From NCBI GenBank assembly GCA_026418625.1, contig JAOABA010000049.1:1-64000 (forward strand): DNA of 64,000 nucleotides, read 5' to 3'. The DNA is from Candidatus Kapaibacterium sp. Its GTDB lineage: Bacteria > Bacteroidota > Ignavibacteria > Kapaibacteriales > UBA2268. Positions 53,977 through 63,104 of the stretch are shown here, piece after piece (position 1 is the first letter of the stretch; every line of letters starts with the position of its first letter). The notes beneath the pieces are model-generated. The model saw only the letters and a program-made list of their open reading frames with translations, did not search any database and was not told the origin of the DNA. Both the position numbers and the translations under genes were made by a program.

Positions 53977-55131
53977 TTAAACTTTATAAGCTTTTAAATT
54001 TTTAACACCGTTTTTCAATGTTTCATCTTGTTTAGCAAAGCAAAGCCTGAGCATACTTTTGCCTTCATCAGAAATTGAGTAAAAAACAGAAGGTGGTATA
54101 GTGGCAACTTTATAATCTCTAACCAGTTCCAAAGCTAAATCCATATCATTCTTGTTTTGAGGAATGTTAACCATAATAAAATAGCTGCCAAGCGGTATAG
54201 TAGGGGAGAACAAGCTATTTTCTAACTCTTTAATAATAAAATCACGCTTCTTTTGATATAATTTCCTGAAATCAGGTAGATAATCCTTTATTTTTGTTAA
54301 TCCAAATGCAACTGCGTGCTGGCAGGGAGTATTTACAGCAAAAGTTGTCCATTGCCTGATAGAATGAATTCCTTTGATGAACTGTTCATTTGCACAAGCC
54401 CAGCCTATTTTCCAGCCAGTGAAACCAAATGTTTTTCCAGCTGAAGAGATTGTGATAGTTCTCTCTTTCATTCCCGTAAGAGTTGAAATTGGTATATGAA
54501 TTGTATTATCATAAGTTAAAAATTCATAAACTTCATCGCTGATAACTATCAGATCATTTTTTATCGCAATCTCAGAAATAAATTTTAATTCTTCTTTTGT
54601 ATAAACTTTACCAGTTGGATTGTGCGGATTATTCAAAATAATAACTTTGGTTTTATTGGTGATACTTTTCTCTAAATCATCAAAATTAAAAGAAAAAACA
54701 GGTTTATGAAGGGTGATAAATTTGGGAATTCCTCCAGCTAATAAAACATCATAAATATATGAGTCGTAATATGGCTCGAAAATAATTACTTCATCACCTT
54801 CATCAACCACTGAATGAATTGCTGAAAATAAAGCTTCAGTTGCTCCCATCGTAACAATTACTTCCTTTTCATAAGACCAATCAATATCATAAATTGATTT
54901 ATACAATTCAGAAATATTCTTTCTTAAACTTAATATTCCAATTGACGGAGCATATTGATTCTTCCCATTTTTCATAGCGTTATATACTTCTTCTATCAGC
55001 CAGTCTGGACCATTAAAATCAGGAAACCCCTGACCTAAATTAACAGCATTGTTTTCAACTGCTAAACGACTCATAGTTGTAAATACTGATTCTGGTATTC
55101 TCTCAATTCTTTTGGAAAGTTTTATTGACAT
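53977..55131 (-). CDS. Class I/II aminotransferase, YbdL/kynurenine-aminotransferase-like
   Basis: The 384-residue PLP enzyme shows VNLGQGFPDFNGPDWL, VTMGATEALFSAIHSV, NNPHNPTGKVYTKEEL, VISDEVYEFLTYD and the lysine region SSAGKTFGFTGWKIGWA. These match methionine/glutamine-type aminotransferases such as YbdL. Substrate range cannot be read from the sequence; 2-oxo-4-methylthiobutyrate in methionine salvage is typical of the family. It is transcribed with tadA and rsmI and is unlikely to belong to the distant tyrosine operon. Confidence 0.9.
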   Translation of the reverse strand: MSIKLSKRIERIPESVFTTMSRLAVENNAVNLGQGFPDFNGPDWLIEEVYNAMKNGKNQYAPSIGILSLRKNISELYKSIYDIDWSYEKEVIVTMGATEALFSAIHSVVDEGDEVIIFEPYYDSYIYDVLLAGGIPKFITLHKPVFSFNFDDLEKSITNKTKVIILNNPHNPTGKVYTKEELKFISEIAIKNDLIVISDEVYEFLTYDNTIHIPISTLTGMKERTITISSAGKTFGFTGWKIGWACANEQFIKGIHSIRQWTTFAVNTPCQHAVAFGLTKIKDYLPDFRKLYQKKRDFIIKELENSLFSPTIPLGSYFIMVNIPQNKNDMDLALELVRDYKVATIPPSVFYSISDEGKSMLRLCFAKQDETLKNGVKNLKAYKV

Positions 55132-55240
55132 CTTTTTTTCCCTAAATTTTTAAATTCAAAGATACAAAATTAGCCATCAAAGATAACATTTTACAGTTTT
55201 TTTCGTATTAGATAAAATTATTAAATAATGAATGATTTAA

Positions 55241-56107
55241 ATGACGGACATAAAAAAGAAAAATATTATTAGCAAAAATGGAAATTTTAAACCCCTGAAA
55301 TCTTATGACAATAAAGAATTTATTCATTCTGGTAATGGCAGATTAATTAGGATATTGTCAGAATACCTTTATCCTGAACAAAGATTTAATAAATTCAATA
55401 TAAACAGAACTGTAATATTCTTTGGTTCAGCAAGAATACAACCAAAAGATAAAGTTCTTAATAAAATTTCAGAAATCGAAAAAAAACTTATTGCAGCGAA
55501 AGATAAGAATTTAAGGGAAAAATTGACTAATGAATTGCATTTTCTGAACAAAAAGCTTGAAATGTCAAAATATTATGATGAATCTTATGAGCTTTCATAT
55601 CGATTATCCAAATGGTCAGATTCTCTTCCAATGAAGAAGAAATTTTTTATTTGCACTGGTGGTGGTCCGGGCATTATGGAAGCAGCCAATAGGGGAGCAT
55701 TTGATGCAGGTGAAAAAACTATCGGTCTCAATATCAGTTTACCAATGGAACAGGATCCAAACCCTTATATTACACCTGAACTTAACTTTGAATTCCATTA
55801 CTTTTTTATGCGTAAATTCTGGCTGGTTTATCCTGCGATAGCACTGATTGTATTTCCCGGTGGATTTGGCACCATTGATGAACTTATGGAAGTTCTTACA
55901 TTGAGGCAAACTGAAAAATTTAAAAAGCCAAGATTGATTCTCCTTTATTCTGAGGATTATTGGAAAAAAATTATAAATTTTGATGCTTTAGTGGAATACG
56001 GTATGATTAGCAAAGAAGACACACAATTATTTTTTATTGCTAATACACCCGATGAAGCTATGAATATATTACAAAATAACCTTTTTAATAATAATTTACA
56101 TAAATAA
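55241..56107 (+). CDS. LOG family protein (cytokinin-riboside phosphoribohydrolase-like)
   Basis: The 288-residue protein has the Rossmann-like motifs IFFGSARIQPKD, FICTGGGPGIMEAANRGAF and the PGGFGTIDELMEVLTLRQT signature (quoted in two parts: PGGFGT and DELMEVLTLRQT). LOG proteins cleave nucleoside 5'-monophosphates to base and ribose phosphate; many were formerly called lysine decarboxylases in error. An additional N-terminal arm and a helical insert (about 80-110) are present. Its role here is unknown. It is transcribed divergently from the aminotransferase gene. Confidence 0.92.
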   Translation: MTDIKKKNIISKNGNFKPLKSYDNKEFIHSGNGRLIRILSEYLYPEQRFNKFNINRTVIFFGSARIQPKDKVLNKISEIEKKLIAAKDKNLREKLTNELHFLNKKLEMSKYYDESYELSYRLSKWSDSLPMKKKFFICTGGGPGIMEAANRGAFDAGEKTIGLNISLPMEQDPNPYITPELNFEFHYFFMRKFWLVYPAIALIVFPGGFGTIDELMEVLTLRQTEKFKKPRLILLYSEDYWKKIINFDALVEYGMISKEDTQLFFIANTPDEAMNILQNNLFNNNLHK

Positions 56108-56191
56108 CTTCTAATTAATGATTAATTAAAATTAGTAACTATTTGATATTCAGTGAAATATAATAATTTACTTAAATATTATTAAATATAC

Positions 56192-56225
56192 ATAACTTAT
56201 TGTAAATACTATAAATATAAGTTAT
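56192..56225. repeat. Inverted repeat between the LOG and TPR-redoxin genes
   Basis: ATAACTTAT (56192-56200) and ATAAGTTAT (56217-56225) are exact 9-base inverted arms with a 16-base loop. They lie about 85 bases after the LOG stop and 64 bases before the redoxin gene in extremely AT-rich sequence. The element could end the first transcript weakly or bind a regulator; there is no clear T-run. Confidence 0.4.
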
Positions 56226-56288
56226 TTCTAATTATTAATATATTTTTATTAATTATTGATTTAAAATAATTTATTAATATTAACAAAT

Positions 56289-58157
56289 ATGATAAATAAA
56301 ATATTAATTTTAAGTATTATATTTTTAAATTTATTATCTGTAAAGCTTAATTCTGGAATTTTAAAAATTCAACCAGAATATCCAATTGAAAATCAGGAAG
56401 TAAATTTTCAATATTTTCCGGATAAAGACCAAAATATTGATAGTTGTAAAGCTATAATCTATTTATTTAAATCGGGTTTTATTGAACCAGAAGCTCAAGA
56501 ACTTAATCTTTTTAAGCAGGATAATTATTTCTCAAACAAATATTTAATAAACAAAGACATAGTTTTTGCTCTGATAAAAGTTGATTTAGGGGAGATCTAC
56601 GACTTAAATTTTCAGGAGTTTTGGGATTTTACTGTATCAAATTATTATAAAGTTCAAAAGAAAGATGCTCATTATTTTAAAGCTTTTTCTTACCTTGGCT
56701 CACTTCCTGAGAATTGTCAGCGTTTACCAAATTTTACAAAAGCAATTGAATATTTTGAAAAGGAATTAATTTATTATCCCGATAACACATTAGCTAATTT
56801 ATCATTATTACTTATAAATTACGACTCAAAAAGAATTTCTGAAAATGAGTTCAAATCTTCAGTAAAAAAAATTTATGATAAGAATTCTAATAATCTCGAT
56901 GAATCCGCTACTGTTTTACTAATTCGAGCTTTAAAACTAATTAAAGAGGACCAAAAAGCAGAGAGAATAGAAAATTCATTTATATCAAAAAATCCATTGA
57001 GTAAATTGGCACAGGAATATGAATTAAGACAATTATCAAGAATAAAGAATTATTCTGAATTTAATCAAAAATCATTCAATTTTTTGGATAAATATCCAAA
57101 TTCTAATCTTACAGAAAAAGTATGGACTGCAATCATACAAAGCTATATACAAAACAATCAATTAGATGATATAGTTGAAAAGATTACTCAATACGATAAC
57201 ATACCATATAGTGTTTATAATAGATTAATATTCAATCTACTAAAAAACAAGAGCAAATATTCACAGACTGAAATTGAAAATATCACGTATGAATTAATAC
57301 AGAAATCTTTATCAAAACTAAATGAGGATATTAAATATAAAAAACCAAATTATTATTCAACAAGTGAATGGGAAAAAATCTCTAAAGTAAATTTAAGTAA
57401 ATTCTATCAAGATTGGGGAGATATTCTTTCAATATTAAATAAGCCTAATGAATCATTGGAAAAATATTTATCAGCAATAGAACTTTTGAAATCTGATTTT
57501 CCAATTTCACTGACTGAGTCAACAGTCCTTTTAGCCACTCAAATTAATAATAATAGTTTAGCATTAGAATTAACTAGCCAAGCTATCCTTGATTCAAAAT
57601 CATCAAATTTCATAGATAGTGTTTTTAAAGATGTTTATTCAAAGATATATAACAACTCTCAAGCACCACTTGACTCACTTAAAAGAATTGCAGATGTCAA
57701 CCGAAGAAAAAGAATTGAAAAAAATTTGCTCCAACTTCAGTTAGAATTAACTATACAAAGCCCTGATAATACCTTAATTAATCTTAATAATTACAAAGGT
57801 AACATTTTAGTTTTAACTTTATGGGGGAAATGGTGTGAGCCCTGTCTTGATTTACTAACTTTTTTTGAGCGTTATGACAAAAACCAACTTAATAGAGAAA
57901 ATATAATTTTGCTACCTATTAATACCCTTGACACTGATAGAATGTTAAATTCAAAGTTTTTAAAGCAAAATAATGTAAATCTTATGTATTACAACGACAT
58001 TAATGATGAAATTGCCTTAAATTTAGGTTTTACTGGTTTGCCTGCTACTATATTCATTGATAAATTGGGTATAATCAGATATATTGAAAAAGGATTTTTG
58101 GATAAAGAGAGTTATGAACAAATATTGAATGATATTATTCTAATTTTAAATAAGTAA
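56289..58157 (+). CDS. TPR-repeat protein with C-terminal TlpA-like thioredoxin domain
   Basis: The 622-residue protein has a signal peptide (about 1-20), a helical repeat region resembling TPRs (about 130-470) and a thioredoxin-fold domain (about 480-622) with the redox motif C516-E-P-C519 (LWGKWCEPCLDLL) and the cis-proline region GLPATIF (P585). It likely acts in the periplasm as a disulfide reductant or in protein maturation, with the repeats binding a partner. It is followed after 1 base by tag, so may be co-transcribed. Confidence 0.88.
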   Translation: MINKILILSIIFLNLLSVKLNSGILKIQPEYPIENQEVNFQYFPDKDQNIDSCKAIIYLFKSGFIEPEAQELNLFKQDNYFSNKYLINKDIVFALIKVDLGEIYDLNFQEFWDFTVSNYYKVQKKDAHYFKAFSYLGSLPENCQRLPNFTKAIEYFEKELIYYPDNTLANLSLLLINYDSKRISENEFKSSVKKIYDKNSNNLDESATVLLIRALKLIKEDQKAERIENSFISKNPLSKLAQEYELRQLSRIKNYSEFNQKSFNFLDKYPNSNLTEKVWTAIIQSYIQNNQLDDIVEKITQYDNIPYSVYNRLIFNLLKNKSKYSQTEIENITYELIQKSLSKLNEDIKYKKPNYYSTSEWEKISKVNLSKFYQDWGDILSILNKPNESLEKYLSAIELLKSDFPISLTESTVLLATQINNNSLALELTSQAILDSKSSNFIDSVFKDVYSKIYNNSQAPLDSLKRIADVNRRKRIEKNLLQLQLELTIQSPDNTLINLNNYKGNILVLTLWGKWCEPCLDLLTFFERYDKNQLNRENIILLPINTLDTDRMLNSKFLKQNNVNLMYYNDINDEIALNLGFTGLPATIFIDKLGIIRYIEKGFLDKESYEQILNDIILILNK

Positions 58158-58158
58158 A

Positions 58159-58725
58159 ATGGTTAATAAACACAGATGTGACTGGTGCCTTAGAAATGAA
58201 AAAATGATTAAATATCACGATACGGAGTGGGGGGTTCCTTTACATAACGACAAAAAACTATTTGAGTTTTTAATCCTTGATGCATTTCAGGCTGGTTTAA
58301 GTTGGTCTATAATTTTGAATAAAAGGGAAAATTTCAGGGAAGCTTTTGATGATTTCGATTATAAAAAAGTCTCAAATTATGATGAAATTAAAATTGACCA
58401 ACTATTGACAAATTCGGGGATTATTAGGAATAAAGCGAAAATACAAGCAGCTATTAAAAATGCAATTGCTTTTCAAAAAGTTCAGGAAGAATTTGGGTCA
58501 TTTGATTCTTATATTTGGCAATTTTCCGATGGAAAAACTATCAAAAATCAATGGTATTCAATAAAAGAATTACCGGCAAAATCAGAAATATCAGACAGAA
58601 TGAGTAAAGATTTAATTAAAAGAGGTTTCAAGTTTGTAGGTTCCACAATTTGTTATGCTTTTATGCAAGCCATAGGTATGGTCAATGATCACCTCGTTAC
58701 TTGTTACAGATATAATGAACTTTAA
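58159..58725 (+). CDS. tag: DNA-3-methyladenine glycosylase I
   Basis: Tag removes 3-methyladenine from alkylated DNA. The 188-residue protein shows the family start HRCDWCLRNEKMIKYHDTEWG and the zinc set C7, H20 and, at the C-terminus, H178 and C182 (NDHLVTCYRY). LLFEFLILDAFQAGLSWSIILNKRE-type core (quoted in part: ILDAFQAGLSWS) and FKFVGSTICYAFMQAIG are also intact. Length matches the family. Confidence 0.96.
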   Translation: MVNKHRCDWCLRNEKMIKYHDTEWGVPLHNDKKLFEFLILDAFQAGLSWSIILNKRENFREAFDDFDYKKVSNYDEIKIDQLLTNSGIIRNKAKIQAAIKNAIAFQKVQEEFGSFDSYIWQFSDGKTIKNQWYSIKELPAKSEISDRMSKDLIKRGFKFVGSTICYAFMQAIGMVNDHLVTCYRYNEL

Positions 58726-58750
58726 TTTTTCAAACATATATAGTCAATAA

Positions 58751-58800
58751 ACAAAAAGAGGAACCTAAATTGAATGTTGTTCTAAATTAGATTCCTCTTT
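58751..58800. terminator. Shared terminator between tag and the lipoprotein gene
   Basis: Arms AAAGAGGAA (58755-58763) and TTCCTCTTT (58792-58800) pair perfectly, and pairing can continue imperfectly through CTAA and neighbouring bases. On the minus strand a T-rich run follows (complement of 58751-58757); on the plus strand the arm itself ends CTCTTT. It lies in the convergent gap, 26 bases after the tag stop and 65 bases after the lipoprotein stop, so it may serve both. Confidence 0.8.
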
Positions 58801-58864
58801 AAGCTTTGAATAAAAAATTAGTATTTAAATTTTAGAATTCCTCTGTTATCATCAATATTTTAAA

Positions 58865-59548
58865 TTATTTAGTTACTGGATTGTCATAAAATATTTTTTG
58901 TCCATCAGAAAATTCAATCGAAGTGGGTTGCCATAATGTGTATAAATTAGGTGATTTTGTTTCCAAGAGTTCTCTTAAAGTTTTTTCAAGGTCATCATCA
59001 TCACGGCTTGGATAAGAAGTGCTAAATGAATATGTTAAACCACTTTTTAATTCTTGATTGATTTTAATCGGAATAGTCCTAATAGTTTGATTCGCAGTCG
59101 TAACAAAACTAAACATTCCTTCAATTGCCTTAATGTCTTTTTTACTTCTATTTTGAATTGCATAATTAACAACAGTATATTTAGCATTATTTGTATCTTT
59201 GAATTCCCAGCCTAAATATCTGTAATTTATGGAACTATTAAGTGCAGAACTTATTAGTGAAGTAATGCTATTTTTTCTCAGTGTTTCTTTTTCTTTGGAA
59301 ATGATTTCTAAAAGGGTTTTACCATTCAAAGAGTCAGGTGTTTGAGCATATTTTATGACAATTCCGGATAATAAATCAATATTTTCTTTTTGAAATTTTG
59401 TATCATTTTTAATTTTCTCAATCAAATTGGGCAAATTAGAATAATCAAATTTTTCTTTGAGTATAGGTGAGTCATCCTTTGGATTACAACCTATAAAAAG
59501 GAAAATCAAAAATAAGCCAAGAAAAATTCTAATCATTTTAAAATTCAT
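58865..59548 (-). CDS. Lipoprotein of unknown function
   Basis: The 227-residue protein begins with a lipoprotein signal (lipobox LFIGCNPKDD, Cys at about 21) and is otherwise hydrophilic with helical and beta segments. The C-terminal half (RYLGWEFKDTNNAKYTVVNY onward) resembles the FxLyD-type domains that sense or bind at the envelope, but I do not assign a family. The ATG at 59548, with GAGG a few bases upstream, is preferred to the TTG at 59560. Likely localisation is the periplasmic face or outer membrane. Confidence 0.75.
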   Translation of the reverse strand: MNFKMIRIFLGLFLIFLFIGCNPKDDSPILKEKFDYSNLPNLIEKIKNDTKFQKENIDLLSGIVIKYAQTPDSLNGKTLLEIISKEKETLRKNSITSLISSALNSSINYRYLGWEFKDTNNAKYTVVNYAIQNRSKKDIKAIEGMFSFVTTANQTIRTIPIKINQELKSGLTYSFSTSYPSRDDDDLEKTLRELLETKSPNLYTLWQPTSIEFSDGQKIFYDNPVTK

Positions 59549-59619
59549 TGCATACCTCAAATTAATAAATCAAAATATTTTAAAAAATAACCTGCAAATT
59601 TAAACTTTTTTGGTATAAC

Positions 59620-60519
59620 TTAATTAATATTTTTGATAATTGATTTAATAATTCCTATTCTTAGCCCATTAGCACTTACGATAACTGAGTCTGTTCCGAA
59701 TTTTTCCATTATTAATTTTAAAATTAATCCACCAGCTGAGATTACATCCGCACGCATAGGATTAACTCCAAATTTATTAATAATGTCTTTTATTTCGGTC
59801 CTGAAGAGCAAATCAACTAATTCATCAATTTTATTTTTTGTTAATCTGTATAAGTGGACTTTTTCTCTTTCAAAATCTTTTAGCCCAAGTGAAATTGAGG
59901 CTAAAGTAGTTGGTGTTCCAGCAACTGCATAAAATTTACATTCATTATTCCTGAAATCTATTGAATCCAGAATTGAATTAATTCTATCAATAGCTTTGTG
60001 AATACTCGATGTCAAAGGGGGGTGGGGTTGTAAAAATTCTTCAGTTATTCTTACTGCTCCAATCTGAAGGCTAATATGATTAAATATATTATCACTTTTA
60101 CCATAAGTTATTTCCGTGCTACCTCCACCAATATCAATTACTATACTCTCTTGATTATCTTCTATTGTTCCTAAAAAACTGAGCTGGGCTTCCTTAGAAC
60201 CACTTATAACTTCTATATCACTATTTAAAGCATTTGAAAGTATTGTAACAACTTCATTAGAATTAATGGCATCTCTTAAAGCACTTGTTCCAACAGCTTT
60301 TATTATATCCACATTTAAATCATCACAAATAGTTCTATACTTATCTAAAATTTTAACGGCTCTAATCAGAGCTTCCTCAGAGATAATCCCGGTTCTATTT
60401 AAATCCTGTCCAAGTCTGGCTAAAGAATGTTCATCTCTAATAATTTTCAAGTTACCATCATAATCAGCTATAGCCATTAAAATGGTATTTGTGCCAATAT
60501 CGACTCCTGCTATTCTCAT
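59620..60519 (-). CDS. Ppx/GppA family phosphatase (short form)
   Basis: The ASKHA-fold protein (299 residues) shows AGVDIGTNTILMAI, VGTSALRDAINS, ISGSKEAQLSFLGT, VIDIGGGSTEITYG and ADVISAGGLILKLIM. These enzymes hydrolyse exopolyphosphate or pppGpp. It has only the phosphatase domain and lacks the C-terminal HD-like extension of E. coli Ppx and GppA, so substrate preference is uncertain. It follows prmA by 8 bases on the same strand. Confidence 0.93.
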   Translation of the reverse strand: MRIAGVDIGTNTILMAIADYDGNLKIIRDEHSLARLGQDLNRTGIISEEALIRAVKILDKYRTICDDLNVDIIKAVGTSALRDAINSNEVVTILSNALNSDIEVISGSKEAQLSFLGTIEDNQESIVIDIGGGSTEITYGKSDNIFNHISLQIGAVRITEEFLQPHPPLTSSIHKAIDRINSILDSIDFRNNECKFYAVAGTPTTLASISLGLKDFEREKVHLYRLTKNKIDELVDLLFRTEIKDIINKFGVNPMRADVISAGGLILKLIMEKFGTDSVIVSANGLRIGIIKSIIKNIN

Positions 60520-60527
60520 ATATTTTT

Positions 60528-61391
60528 TTATTTAATCGAGAAATGAAAGGCACACCACTCTTCCTCATAAATGGTCTTTTTATGTTTGAACCCTACTTCT
60601 TTAGCTTTATTCAAAATCAGTTCTTCATCAAATGAGAGAACACCTGAAGCTAACAATATACCTTTTCTTTTTTTGAGTGACTGAAAAAACTTTTCAAAGT
60701 TGGATAGAAGTAGATGTGTATATAAATTTGCCATTATTCCATCTACATCAGGGAAGGAAATTTCTTCAATCCCAGATAATTTAAGTTCAATACCAGAATT
60801 GATGGAGTTAAGTTTTAAATTTTCGTGAGCATTTTCAATTGCCCAATCATTATTATCAATAGCTAAAACTGACTTTGCACCAAGCTTTAGAGCTATAATT
60901 GATAAAATACCCGTTCCGCATCCCGCATCAATCCATTCTGAGTCTTTCTTAACATTTTTTAGTAATAATTTTGAAACCAGTCTGGTTGAAGCATGATGAC
61001 CAGTTCCAAAAGACATTTTAGGATTGATAATGATATGTATTCTTTTGTCTTTAGCAGGTGGTTTTATCCATTCAGGGGTTATAAATATTTTGTTTTCTAT
61101 ATCAATTGGTTGAATACTTTGTTCCCATTCTTGATTCCAATTAGTTTCATCTATGGTCTCAATGTCCAATAGTTCTGTTTGAGGGTATAATTGCTTTAGG
61201 GAACTGAGGATTTCATCTTTGTTTTCAAGAGAAAAATTCTCTGTTTGAAACGTAATTATCAATTCATCAAACCTCTCTTCAATGCCTATAGGGTCATACA
61301 AAAAGATAATGCCATAAGCTGAATCAAAATATTCTTCAGGAATTTTGATTTTTAAATTTGTGTATTTTTTAAAACTATCTGACTGTTTCAT
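60528..61391 (-). CDS. prmA: Ribosomal protein L11 methyltransferase
   Basis: PrmA trimethylates ribosomal protein L11. The 287-residue protein has the N-terminal substrate-binding domain (about 1-100), the conserved linker PPAKDKRIHIIINPKMSFGTGHHASTRL (quoted in part: NPKMSFGTGHHASTRL), and the SAM motif WIDAGCGTGILSIIALKLGA, followed by IDNNDWAIENAHENLKLN. The NLYTHLLLSN segment replaces the usual N-I-x-x-x-x-L motif closely. Identity is confident. Confidence 0.94.
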   Translation of the reverse strand: MKQSDSFKKYTNLKIKIPEEYFDSAYGIIFLYDPIGIEERFDELIITFQTENFSLENKDEILSSLKQLYPQTELLDIETIDETNWNQEWEQSIQPIDIENKIFITPEWIKPPAKDKRIHIIINPKMSFGTGHHASTRLVSKLLLKNVKKDSEWIDAGCGTGILSIIALKLGAKSVLAIDNNDWAIENAHENLKLNSINSGIELKLSGIEEISFPDVDGIMANLYTHLLLSNFEKFFQSLKKRKGILLASGVLSFDEELILNKAKEVGFKHKKTIYEEEWCAFHFSIK

Positions 61392-61497
61392 TAATTTATT
61401 TTAATTTTAAATAAAATATCTTAATTTATCGTTTATTAAATATATTTATACTAAATTGTAAAACGAAAATAAGTAAAATACAAAACTATTGAAGTGA

Positions 61498-62025
61498 ATG
61501 GAAGTTTCAAAAGAGTTATTAGATAAAATAAAAAAAATAAAATTTTTTGTAATGGATGTTGATGGAACTTTGACCAACGGGAAGGTATTTTACTCTAAAA
61601 ATGGGGAGGAACTTAAAATATTTTCGATTCGTGATGGTATGGGTATCGAATTATTAAGGAGAGGAGGTATTGAAATTGGGATTATCACGAGTGAGCATTC
61701 ACCTATTGTCGAAGCAAGAGCCAATAAATTAAAAATAAAAAACCTTATACTTGGATCAAGAAATAAAAAAAAGGACTTAAATGATTTATTAAATCAACTT
61801 CCATTTGATAGTTCTGAAACCGCTTTTATTGGAGATGATGTTAATGACATCGAAGTTATGAAATTTGTTGGTTTAAGTGCTTGTCCATCGGACTCAAACA
61901 AAAATGTAAAAGAAATTGCCGATTATATTTGTTCCAAACCCGGTGGGGAAGGAGCTGTTAGAGAATTCGCAGAACTAATTTTAATTAATCAAAATAAATC
62001 AATTATTTTACCAGAAAATTGGTAA
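61498..62025 (+). CDS. KdsC/YrbI-type HAD phosphatase
   Basis: The 175-residue HAD-fold phosphatase has D20-x-D22 in FVMDVDGTLTNGKV, a Ser/Thr motif region GIITSEHSP, Lys in SRNKKKDLND, and FIGDDVNDIEVMKF. The small size without a cap matches KdsC, which dephosphorylates KDO-8-phosphate in lipopolysaccharide synthesis; related members act on 9-phospho-neuraminate. No other kds genes are adjacent. It leads a three-gene operon with ytxH and a DUF948-like gene that ends at the terminator near 62963. Confidence 0.88.
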   Translation: MEVSKELLDKIKKIKFFVMDVDGTLTNGKVFYSKNGEELKIFSIRDGMGIELLRRGGIEIGIITSEHSPIVEARANKLKIKNLILGSRNKKKDLNDLLNQLPFDSSETAFIGDDVNDIEVMKFVGLSACPSDSNKNVKEIADYICSKPGGEGAVREFAELILINQNKSIILPENW

Positions 62026-62026
62026 C

Positions 62027-62036
62027 AAAAGGAGGT
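62027..62036 (+). promoter_or_regulatory. Strong Shine-Dalgarno site of the YtxH gene
   Basis: AAAAGGAGGT (62027-62036) lies five bases before the ATG at 62042. It is the best ribosome-binding site in the window and fixes the start of this gene. It probably gives high expression relative to the upstream phosphatase gene. Confidence 0.85.
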
Positions 62037-62041
62037 ATATT

Positions 62042-62488
62042 ATGAACGACATTAATTATCAACAAGGCTCTTACACAAAAGGGTTTGTTATTGGAGCCAT
62101 CATCGGTGGTGCAATTGGTGCTATTACTGCTTTGTTATTAGCTCCTAAAAGTGGGCGAGAACTCCGACAGGATTTAGCTCAAAAGTCAAACGAATTATAT
62201 GGCTTAGCAAGTGATTATATCACTAAGATTGAAGAAAACGTTGGTTCATCAATCTCTGCTACAGTCAATGAAGGTAAACTTAGAGCTGAAAACATTATTG
62301 CTTCAGCAAAAAGACAAGCAGGTGAAATCCTTTCTAACGCAGAAAAAGTTCTAAGTGATGCAAAGTCTAAAGCTGCTAATATTAAAGAAGACATTCAAGA
62401 AAAAATTGATAACATTAAGGATGCTGCAAAAGCTGGTGCTGAAGCATTCAAAGCAGAGCTGAATTCTCCAGAAGAACAGCAATCTTAA
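62042..62488 (+). CDS. YtxH-domain envelope protein
   Basis: The 148-residue protein has a glycine-rich membrane helix near the N-terminus (FVIGAIIGGAIGAITALLLA, about 15-34), the LLAPKSGRELRQDL motif typical of YtxH/GvpP-like proteins, and a long alanine/lysine-rich amphipathic helix (about 70-145; VLSDAKSKAANIKEDIQEKI). Proteins of this type are often stress-induced, but their function is unclear. It is followed after 18 bases by a DUF948-like gene, the common pairing of the two. Confidence 0.88.
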   Translation: MNDINYQQGSYTKGFVIGAIIGGAIGAITALLLAPKSGRELRQDLAQKSNELYGLASDYITKIEENVGSSISATVNEGKLRAENIIASAKRQAGEILSNAEKVLSDAKSKAANIKEDIQEKIDNIKDAAKAGAEAFKAELNSPEEQQS

Positions 62489-62506
62489 TTTTATTGGAGT
62501 TAAAAT

Positions 62507-62938
62507 ATGGAGCTGGATTTAGTTATTAAAATTGCTGTTATTGTTACTCTTTTGATATTTATCGTTCTTTCAATTTATTTGATTGTTACTCTGGGTGGAA
62601 CGCTTAAGTTGCTCAAAGAATCAAAGTCAACAATTGACAACTTAGCCAATGATTTGTCAAGCTCTTTAAAGTCAATAACAGCTGATATTTCTGAGCTTAA
62701 AGTTCAAATGATTCAATCTCTAAATAATCTCGATAATGTTTCTAAAGAAGTTGTTGATACTACTCAGAGGATTGAACAGGAAGCTAAAACAGTTTTCAAT
62801 ATGTTCACTCCACTTAATTACTTGATTAAGAATTTTTATGATAAAGTTGCTCCACCGGTTAATTTCACAGCTTCACTAATTTCAGCTTCTTCAAAAGCTG
62901 TAGCAACTTTTGTAAATTTGCTTGGGAAGAAAAAGTAA
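62507..62938 (+). CDS. DUF948-like membrane protein
   Basis: A 143-residue protein with one N-terminal transmembrane helix (IAVIVTLLIFIVLSIYLIVT, about 8-28) followed by a long coiled-coil-prone helix (about 30-110) that is rich in Ser/Asn/Leu heptads, and a hydrophobic C-terminal patch. It resembles DUF948 proteins that accompany YtxH in stress operons. GGAG precedes the ATG. The operon ends with the terminator beginning at 62963. Confidence 0.8.
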   Translation: MELDLVIKIAVIVTLLIFIVLSIYLIVTLGGTLKLLKESKSTIDNLANDLSSSLKSITADISELKVQMIQSLNNLDNVSKEVVDTTQRIEQEAKTVFNMFTPLNYLIKNFYDKVAPPVNFTASLISASSKAVATFVNLLGKKK

Positions 62939-62962
62939 TTTAAACCTTTTAAGGTAATTAAT

Positions 62963-62996
62963 AAAGCCCTATGTATCTGACTCATAGGGCTTTTTT
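62963..62996 (+). terminator. Rho-independent terminator of the KdsC-YtxH-DUF948 operon
   Basis: Perfect 11-base arms AAAGCCCTATG (62963-62973) and CATAGGGCTTT (62983-62993) with a 9-base loop, followed by a run of T (to 62996). It lies 25 bases after the stop of the DUF948-like gene. This is the clearest plus-strand terminator in the window. Confidence 0.93.
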
Positions 62997-63104
62997 ATAT
63001 TCAATTAAATATGTACTTATAAAATTATTTTTTTAAGAATATTAATTTTTCAAAAAATAGATTAGAAAAAAATCTTATCTGTTTTTGTTCTGATAAATCT
63101 TCTT